Origin: Bacillota bacterium
GTDB taxonomy: Bacteria; Bacillota_I; Bacilli_A; Erysipelotrichales; Erysipelotrichaceae
DNA: 39,222 nucleotides
Direction: 5' to 3'
NCBI GenBank assembly: GCA_023426935.1
Contig: JAEZBR010000005.1
Span: forward strand, 1 to 39,222
The notes beneath the pieces were generated by a model that saw only the letters and a list, made by a program, of their open reading frames with translations, was not told the DNA's origin and did no database searches. Made by a program: the position numbers and the translations under genes. Of the stretch, positions 33,325-39,222 are shown one piece after another. Position 1 is the stretch's first letter. Each line of letters starts with the position of its first letter.

Positions 33325-34858
33325 TTCTTTAACCTCTTAACGATCTGTTGATAGCTTAGACCATATTTCTTCGCCAGTGATAAGGCGTATGCCAGACCAT
33401 CCGGCGGACGCCGTTCAATCTTATAGGTCCGGTGGTTCTGATCATCGCCGATGACACTCATCATACTAACGGTATTTTCGTTATAAGTTGCTAACTCATC
33501 TAAAAAAGTCACAATGACTCCAGTAACACCGGAAGCGGTCAACTTATCCATCATAATTTTTCCTAAAGATAACGCATCTTCCAAAGTCGTAGACGCAAAA
33601 ATCTCATTGATTACAATCACACTTTTACCGGTTACTTTACTCAACAACCCTCATAATCTAATTAGATCATCCTGCAATTTACCATTAAGCGAGTTGAGAT
33701 TTTCCTCTTTACTGAAGTGGGTATAAACGCCATCGCATAGTGCTAATTGCGCTTGCGTTCCCGGAACGCTTAAACCTAAACTTGCCTAATAATTAACCTG
33801 ACCGAAATAACGGGCAAAAGTTGTTTTACCACCCTGATTAGGTCCGGTCACAACCAAAAGCCTTTCTTTGTCATGTAACTCCCAGTTATTAGTTACAACT
33901 TTATTGCCGATATTTAAAGCCAACGCGAGATCGAAACCATTCAAATCATAAAAGTCTTTTTCTTTCTCATTCATTACCGGATAGTTAAAACTCAGTCCCT
34001 GTTGCTGTAACGGTTCGAGAAATTGCTGCCAAGAGAAATAAAATGGAAGTTCTTGGATAAATCTAATGATTTTAGGGTCGAAGAAACCAACATGGTTCTG
34101 ACAAAAGATTTCGATCTGCCTAAAGGTCTCAGGATATAACTTACTTACTAGCTCTAACACCATCGCTTCAACATGCTGGGCATAGGGATCTTCGGAAAAA
34201 TGATTTCGGTAATCTTTAACTTCTCCTTGCCTAAACTTCTCAAATGATTTCAAAATCTCGCTAGAATAATCGGCTTCCGAATTATACTTGCGTACTTTAA
34301 TTTTGGTCCCGCTTATCAACATGCAGTAAGATACTTTAGATCGTTCCGTGTTTAAATCCTTAAGTTGTTTCTCTAAGGATAAAAAATCCTTCCCCGAAGT
34401 ATATTGATTAAGATAAAGGATAAATTCTTTCAAACCTGTTGACGCTAACGAAATGTTTAAAACCTGTTGTTGTAATCTATTGATTGCCCGACAATAACGA
34501 TCCGCATAATCAATCATGCGTCCTTTGGTCAAATAATCATTCTCAAAATCATCGGGCTTGCTTAAGCCTTTCTCGATCTTTTTTTGGTACTCAACCAATA
34601 AATCTGGGAAAAGAATTACTCAAACGGTTCTTTGTTCTGAGGCAAATCGAGATCTTTAAAAACTTCCTGGCGATAATTAATCGTCTGATAATCTTTTAAC
34701 GGGGTATAAAAATAACTATTCAGCGAATATTCTTTATTAAGATTAAAAATTTTATTAAGGACCTGATCAAGGTTCAGATCTTTGAAACAATCCGGTTCGT
34801 TTTGATTGAGAGAAATTTCTTCAGCAGTTTCATCTGGGAAAAGAATACTGTTAAACAT
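33321..34858 (-). pseudogene. MutS-like ATPase gene A, broken by a frameshift and two stops
   Basis: This is the first of the pair. ATG 34858 follows GGAGGG. The first frame runs to about 34616 (KDLDLPQNKEPFE) and needs one extra base near 34613-34617 to continue VILFPDLLVEYQKKIEKG. Walker A is VVTGPNQGGKTTFARYFG. An in-frame TAG (33786-33788) then replaces a residue, probably Leu, of QVNYLASLGLSVPG. A TGA (33651-33653) follows DDLIRL. The last part has INEIFASTTLEDALSLG, a Walker B variant, and PPDGLAYALSLAKKYGLSYQ. These relatives form a separate MutS branch of uncertain role; they are not canonical mismatch-repair MutS. The gene is not functional as read. Confidence 0.85.
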
Positions 34859-34948
34859 TTTGCCCTCCAACTTTTCAGAAGTCGTCAGCACCGTTGCGGT
34901 TTATTGATCATAGGCAGTACTTCTTTCCCTACTTTGATTAAAACCCAC

Positions 34949-36871
34949 TTAAGCTTGAGCCGGATTACCGGTATACAACTGATAATAACGGCCTTTCTTT
35001 TCAATCAATTCATCATGCGAACCTCTTTCGATGATTCTGCCATTTTCTAAAACCATGATACAGTCAGAATTACGGACGGTGCTTAAACGGTGAGCGATCA
35101 CAAAAGTCGTTCGGCCTTTCATTAGTTTATCCATCCCCTGCTGAACTAATGCTTCGGTACGGGTATCGATCGAACTGGTTGCTTCATCTAAGATTAAGAC
35201 TGGCGGATCCGCAATTGCCGCTCTCGCAATCGCCAATAACTGTCTTTGACCCTGAGAAAGATTGGCCCCATCACCTTCCAGCATCGTATCGTATCCTTGC
35301 GGCAGATGTTCGATGAAGGTATCGGCATTCGCTAATTTCGCTGCTTCTTTAACTTCTTGGTCACTGGCGTTGAGATTGCCATAACGGATATTTTCTTTAA
35401 CCGTCGCGGTGAATAAGTGGGTCTCTTGTAAAACGATGCCCAAGGAATGTCTTAAATCGGACTTCTTAATCTTATTGATATTAATCCCGTCATAACGGAT
35501 CTTACCATCCTGAATATCGTAGAAGCGATTGATCAGATTAGTGATTGTCGTCTTACCGGCACCGGTACTACCGACAAAGGCGATCTTTTGCCCCGGAGTC
35601 GCAAACAAATCAATATTATGCAGTACTAATTTATTCGGGTCATAACCAAAATCGACATCATGGAACACGACATCGCCTTTTAATTCGACATAATCCGTTA
35701 AGCCGGTATCTTTATGATAATGTTTCCAAGCCCAAAGACCGGTATGTTTATCCGTCTCGACTAACTTACCATCAGCTATTTCGGCATTGACTAAAGTAAC
35801 ATAACCATCATCGACTTCCGGTTTTTCGTCCAGTAACGCAAAGATTCGCTGCGCCCCGGCTAAACCCATCAGAACACTGTTAAGCTGCATCGAGATTTGA
35901 TTGATCGGTTGGGAGAAAGATTTATTGAAAGACAGGAAGCTCGCTAAAGAACCAAGGGTAAACCCTCCGATCCCTTTGATGGCCAAGATTCCGCCGACAA
36001 TAGCACAGAGGACATAAGAAATATTCCCCAACTGCGCGTTAATCGGCATTAAGATATTCGCGAATTTATTCGCATTGTTAGCACTGTTGAATAAACTATC
36101 ATTAAGATTGCGGAATTCATTTAACGAAGTATTCTCATGGCAGAAGGTCTTAACGACTTTCTGACCGTTCATCATTTCCTCAATATAAGCATTGACCTGT
36201 CCTAAGTCTTTCTGTTGGAAGATGTAGTATTTTCCCGATTGGCCAGAGATCTTCTTAGTGGAGAATAACATCAATCCGACCATCAACAAGGTTACTAAAG
36301 TCAAAATCCAACTAAGAATAAACATGTTGATTAGAACTGTTACGATCGTAATTGAACTGGAGATAAACTGAGGAATACTCTGGGAAATCATCTGTCTTAA
36401 AGTATCGATATCGTTAGTATAAAGCGACATGATATCGCCATGGGCGTGCGTATCGAAATACTTGACGGGAAGTTTCTCCATCTTCGAAAACATCTCGGTA
36501 CGGATATGTAACAAAGTTCCTTGGGAAACATTGATCATCAGGCGTTGCTGTAGCCAAGCGGCTAAAACACCGATCCCGTAGAAGATTGCGACTTTTCCGA
36601 TTGCCCCAGCCAGAGGTGAAAAGTCCGGATTACTCTGCCCTAATAAAGGCAAGATATAACTATCAATCAAGGTCTTGGTAAATAAGGTTCCTTGCACACT
36701 GGCCATAACCCCGGCAATAATCGCCAAGACAACGACAATGACTTGCCACTTATAATCCTTAAAAACATAATACATGATTCGTTTAAATAACTGGCCTGGA
36801 TGTGCCACTTTAACTCTCGGACCGCGGCCATGTCCGCCCGGTCCCTTCATCGTCATCGGTTTATTCGCCAT
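34949..36871 (-). CDS. Heterodimeric multidrug ABC exporter, canonical subunit (TM288/LmrD-like)
   Basis: This 640-residue half-transporter has six transmembrane helices (about residues 35-340) and a C-terminal nucleotide-binding domain. Walker A is GSTGAGKTT, the signature LSQGQRQLLAIARAA and Walker B ILDEATSSID with the catalytic Glu. A 60-residue insert precedes the nucleotide-binding domain (KLVETDKHTGLWAWKHYHKD). It forms a dimer with the upstream gene product, which carries a degenerate site. It should export drugs or lipophilic compounds. Its ATG overlaps the stop of the upstream gene. Confidence 0.9.
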   Translation of the reverse strand: MANKPMTMKGPGGHGRGPRVKVAHPGQLFKRIMYYVFKDYKWQVIVVVLAIIAGVMASVQGTLFTKTLIDSYILPLLGQSNPDFSPLAGAIGKVAIFYGIGVLAAWLQQRLMINVSQGTLLHIRTEMFSKMEKLPVKYFDTHAHGDIMSLYTNDIDTLRQMISQSIPQFISSSITIVTVLINMFILSWILTLVTLLMVGLMLFSTKKISGQSGKYYIFQQKDLGQVNAYIEEMMNGQKVVKTFCHENTSLNEFRNLNDSLFNSANNANKFANILMPINAQLGNISYVLCAIVGGILAIKGIGGFTLGSLASFLSFNKSFSQPINQISMQLNSVLMGLAGAQRIFALLDEKPEVDDGYVTLVNAEIADGKLVETDKHTGLWAWKHYHKDTGLTDYVELKGDVVFHDVDFGYDPNKLVLHNIDLFATPGQKIAFVGSTGAGKTTITNLINRFYDIQDGKIRYDGININKIKKSDLRHSLGIVLQETHLFTATVKENIRYGNLNASDQEVKEAAKLANADTFIEHLPQGYDTMLEGDGANLSQGQRQLLAIARAAIADPPVLILDEATSSIDTRTEALVQQGMDKLMKGRTTFVIAHRLSTVRNSDCIMVLENGRIIERGSHDELIEKKGRYYQLYTGNPAQA

Positions 36872-38619
36872 TAGTTATCGCCCCTTTCATCAAAGTCGCC
36901 ATTACCACTGGTCTGAGATTCATATACCGACGCATATATTTCGTTATTCTTCAATAACGTTTCATGTGTCCCGATCCCGTTAACTTTTCCATCGTCCAAA
37001 ACTAAGATCTGATCGGCCTTCTCTACCGAACTTATTCTTTGGGCAATAATAACTTTCGTCATGTTAGGTAATTCCGTGGTTAAATTATTCCGAATCTTCG
37101 CTTCCGTAGCCGTATCGACCGCACTGGTCGAATCATCGAGAATTAGGATCGCCGGTTTCTTCAGTAAAGCTCTAGCGATACATAATCGCTGTTTCTGTCC
37201 GCCAGAGACATTCGTTCCCCCTTGTTCGATATGTGTGTTGTAGCCATCGGGGAAACTAGTAATAAAATCATCAGCTTGAGCAAGTTTCGCCGCTTGTTGA
37301 CATTGTTGCGCAGTTGCCTTTTCATCACCCCAACGTAAATTATCGTAGATGGAACCGGAGAATAATTCATTCTTCTGTAAAACCATCGCAACCTTATTTC
37401 GTAATACTTCCAAAGAATATTCTCGGACATCGTGTCCGCCAACCAAGACCTTGCCATTATTGACATCGTACAAACGGCTGATCAAAGTAACTAAGGAAGT
37501 TTTACCGGAACCGGTCGCCCCGATGATACCTAAAGTATCTCCGGAATTGACCTTGAAATTAATATTCGTCAAAACGTTACTCTTGGCATCTTTGCCATAT
37601 TGGAAATCAACATTTTGAAATTCGATTGCGCCATCCGGAACTTCCATGATCGGATTTTCAGGATCGCATAAATCACTCTTCTCTTCCAAAACATCCGCGA
37701 CCCGTCTAGCTGAGGCCGAACTCATCGTAACCATGACGAAGATCATTCCCAGCATCATTAAACTGGACATGATCGTCATGCAATAAGTTAATAAAGACAT
37801 TAATTGACCCGTTGTCAAAGTGCTGGAGACAATCATCTGTGCCCCCAACCAACTGATTACTAAGATACAGACATAGATCGTACCTTGCATTATCGGGGTA
37901 GTTAAGGTCGTTAATTTTTCGGCCTTCAAGAATAAATTATAAATATTCTCTGCTGCTTTATGAAACCGTTTCTGTTCGTAATCTTCTCGAACATAAGCCT
38001 TAACAACCCTGATGGCGGAAACATTCTCCTGAACAGATTCGTTTAGATCGTCATACTTCTGGAAAACAGCTTTAAAACTCTTGGTTGCTTTAACCATGAC
38101 AAAAGATAAAGTAATCGCCAAGAACACGACCGCAATCAGATAAACATTCGAAAGTTCCGGCGAAATCTTATAAGCCATAATCATCGCCACGATTAAACTG
38201 GCCGGTGCTCGGACAAACATTCTCAGGATCATCTGATAGGCCATCTGTAAGTTCGAAACATCGGTGGTTAATCTAGTAACCAATCCGGCGGTCGAATACT
38301 TATCGATATTCGCAAATGAGAAAGTCTGAATATTCGTAAACATCGCATCTCTTAGATTTCGCGCGAATCCGGTCGAAGCTTTCGCACCGAATTTACCACC
38401 CATGAAACCGGAAAATAAACTGAACGCCGCGACTAATAGCATCCAACCCGCAATGTAATAAATGTGGTTAATATTTCCTTTCTGAACGCCATCATCGATA
38501 ATCGACGCCATCAATAAGGGAATAATCGTTTCGCATATTACTTCCAGTACCATGAAAATCGGGGTGGCGATACTGGCACCTTTATATTGTTTAACTTGTT
38601 TTCCTAAAGTTTTAATCAT
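36871..38619 (-). CDS. Heterodimeric multidrug ABC exporter, degenerate subunit (TM287/LmrC-like)
   Basis: This 582-residue half-transporter has six transmembrane helices (about residues 15-310) and a nucleotide-binding domain. Walker A is GATGSGKTS, the signature VSGGQKQRLCIARALLK, and Walker B ILILDDSTSAVD. The catalytic Glu is replaced by Asp in the last motif, the mark of the non-catalytic partner in LmrCD, BmrCD and TM287/288 exporters. It pairs with the adjacent protein. It is located downstream of a MarR-type gene, with which it overlaps by 8 bp. Confidence 0.9.
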   Translation of the reverse strand: MIKTLGKQVKQYKGASIATPIFMVLEVICETIIPLLMASIIDDGVQKGNINHIYYIAGWMLLVAAFSLFSGFMGGKFGAKASTGFARNLRDAMFTNIQTFSFANIDKYSTAGLVTRLTTDVSNLQMAYQMILRMFVRAPASLIVAMIMAYKISPELSNVYLIAVVFLAITLSFVMVKATKSFKAVFQKYDDLNESVQENVSAIRVVKAYVREDYEQKRFHKAAENIYNLFLKAEKLTTLTTPIMQGTIYVCILVISWLGAQMIVSSTLTTGQLMSLLTYCMTIMSSLMMLGMIFVMVTMSSASARRVADVLEEKSDLCDPENPIMEVPDGAIEFQNVDFQYGKDAKSNVLTNINFKVNSGDTLGIIGATGSGKTSLVTLISRLYDVNNGKVLVGGHDVREYSLEVLRNKVAMVLQKNELFSGSIYDNLRWGDEKATAQQCQQAAKLAQADDFITSFPDGYNTHIEQGGTNVSGGQKQRLCIARALLKKPAILILDDSTSAVDTATEAKIRNNLTTELPNMTKVIIAQRISSVEKADQILVLDDGKVNGIGTHETLLKNNEIYASVYESQTSGNGDFDERGDN

Positions 38620-39067
38620 TATTAATTTCCTTTCTGATATTACTTAAGATTACCTTCAATTGCGCTTTCAATTCCGTCTGTTGTTGCTCGGACAAACCTT
38701 TCATCAGAACTTCATCCTGTCCTTCGATGATCTGCCGAATTTTAGTCGCCAGCTGATCACCTTTAGTTGAAAGTTTAATCGTTTTGCACCGACGATCATT
38801 TTCATCATCGGTAATTACGATCATCTCTTTCTTCGCCATTCGTTGAAGAAGGCCGGTGATTGTCGGTTTACTTAGATGGAAGTTTTTACTTAATTTATTC
38901 GGAGTTATCTCTTCATTACGATGATTGGCCAGATAACCGACCAAGATTCCTTGAACCATCGTCAATCCGGCTTTTTCGTTCGCCTTATCAATGATGCAAC
39001 GCATTTTTACATCGATCATATGAATCAGAACTCCGACATTCTCATTTTTAGTTAGCACGCTAATCAT
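38612..39067 (-). CDS. MarR-family regulator of the exporter
   Basis: This ~151-residue winged-helix regulator contains GLTMVQGILVGYLANHRNEE, then the recognition region ITPNKLSKNFHLSKPTITGL and a wing DENDRRCKTIKLSTKGDQL. It resembles MarR-type repressors that respond to toxic ligands. ATG 39067 has AAGGAG 10 bases upstream and is my default. ATG 39019 (MIDVKMRC) is an alternative, with GGAG 11 bases upstream. The alternative matters because a perfect promoter overlaps the first start. Probably it represses itself and the exporter genes. Confidence 0.8.
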   Translation of the reverse strand: MISVLTKNENVGVLIHMIDVKMRCIIDKANEKAGLTMVQGILVGYLANHRNEEITPNKLSKNFHLSKPTITGLLQRMAKKEMIVITDDENDRRCKTIKLSTKGDQLATKIRQIIEGQDEVLMKGLSEQQQTELKAQLKVILSNIRKEINND

Positions 39068-39093
39068 TATAGTCATTCTCCTTCCCTTGTCAA
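39066..39093 (-). promoter_or_regulatory. Perfect consensus promoter overlapping the marR start
   Basis: On the minus strand TTGACA (39088-39093), a 16-bp spacer and TATAAT (39066-39071) match the sigma-70/A consensus at all twelve positions. The -10 box contains the A-T of the annotated ATG. The predicted start site lies at about 39059, inside the marR frame, so this transcript could only use a later start codon. Confidence 0.6.
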
Positions 39094-39125
39094 TACGGGT
39101 GTAATTGGCTAAAGGTACTCAATTT

Positions 39126-39159
39126 TCAATGAAAGTTCCTCTTCAGTGAAAGTTCCTGT
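39126..39159 (-). promoter_or_regulatory. Tandem 17-bp repeats, candidate MarR operator
   Basis: TTCAATGAAAGTTCCTC at 39126-39142 is followed directly by TTCAGTGAAAGTTCCTG at 39143-39159. The units match at 15 of 17 positions and each contains a small inverted repeat TTCA-N-TGAA. They lie 33 bp upstream of the consensus promoter. Operator function is inferred. Nothing else recognisable occurs to the window end at 39222. Confidence 0.45.
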
Positions 39160-39222
39160 TTTGAAAGGGTAATTTGAAGGGGTCGGGCTACCATTATTTG
39201 AAAAATGTGGTAATCTAGGTAG

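Noticed and set aside
35545..35790. 81-codon plus-strand frame inside the exporter gene
   Set aside because: It is His/Arg/Tyr-rich antisense noise opposite a well-conserved ABC transporter domain.
1..39222. tRNA or rRNA genes
   Set aside because: I saw no cloverleaf with a conserved T-loop, or rRNA-like stretch; the only structured RNA that I can support is the T-box leader.

Overview
The window looks like chromosomal DNA of an anaerobic, fermentative, low-to-medium GC Bacillota. Supporting signs are a threonine T-box leader, purine-rich Shine-Dalgarno sites, YajC, a MarR-controlled heterodimeric multidrug ABC exporter, and a trimeric NAD-linked [FeFe] hydrogenase. An Erysipelotrichia- or Clostridia-type host is my guess and is not proven. 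TGA ends several intact genes (17575, 18120, 19137, 30438), so the standard bacterial code applies. Nearly all genes lie on the minus strand, so functional order runs from high to low coordinates.

Layout by increasing coordinate. 1-5061: a nucleoside (BMP-type) ABC uptake operon. Its ATPase gene has an in-frame TGA, and a truncated phosphoesterase lies downstream. 5055-5771: a divergent Crp/Fnr-type regulator with a probably leaderless promoter. 5773-9015: a zinc-ribbon membrane protein, a nuclease-helicase of the DUF2075 type, an MBL-fold hydrolase and a 51-residue membrane peptide on the plus strand. 9061-13585: yajC, a RidA-family gene coupled to a 53-residue membrane protein, a membrane protein, trmL, a TraX-like gene, rdgB and a CofE-like (F420-0:glutamate ligase family) gene.

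13595-21660 is the main accessory system: a ten-gene hydrogenase operon with a promoter at about 21643 and a terminator at 13595-13620. It encodes HydC (NuoE-like), a DRTGG-domain protein, an RsbW-like ATPase/kinase, a hydrogenase-like iron-sulfur sensor, a second DRTGG-like protein, a PHP-domain protein, a second HATPase, an HndB-like protein with no cysteine, HydB (NuoF-like) and HydA. It reads as a bifurcating-type H2/NADH/ferredoxin enzyme packaged with its own redox-signalling module. No maturation genes (hydE, hydF, hydG) are present here.

21660-22032 is a gene-poor stretch with a decayed N-terminus of an AAA/DUF4143 ATPase and a 23-bp direct repeat. 22033-25025 holds thrS, which lacks the TGS domain, under a Thr T-box; it is fused transcriptionally to an orphan solute-binding lipoprotein. 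25041-27405 holds an overlapping nitrilase-family and YtcJ-type amidohydrolase pair. 27504-29629 has a zinc-ribbon membrane protein, a second MBL hydrolase and an orphan prepilin gene with a frameshift. 29626-31829 encodes an AmmeMemoRadiSam pair of unknown function. 31873-34858 contains two adjacent MutS-like ATPase genes, both broken by several lesions. 34949-39222 encodes a TM287/288-type ABC exporter and its MarR regulator, with tandem 17-bp repeats upstream.

A recurrent theme is gene decay. Five apparent single-base deletions and four in-frame stops fall in four genes: nupO, the prepilin and both mutS-like genes. Their neighbours are intact.
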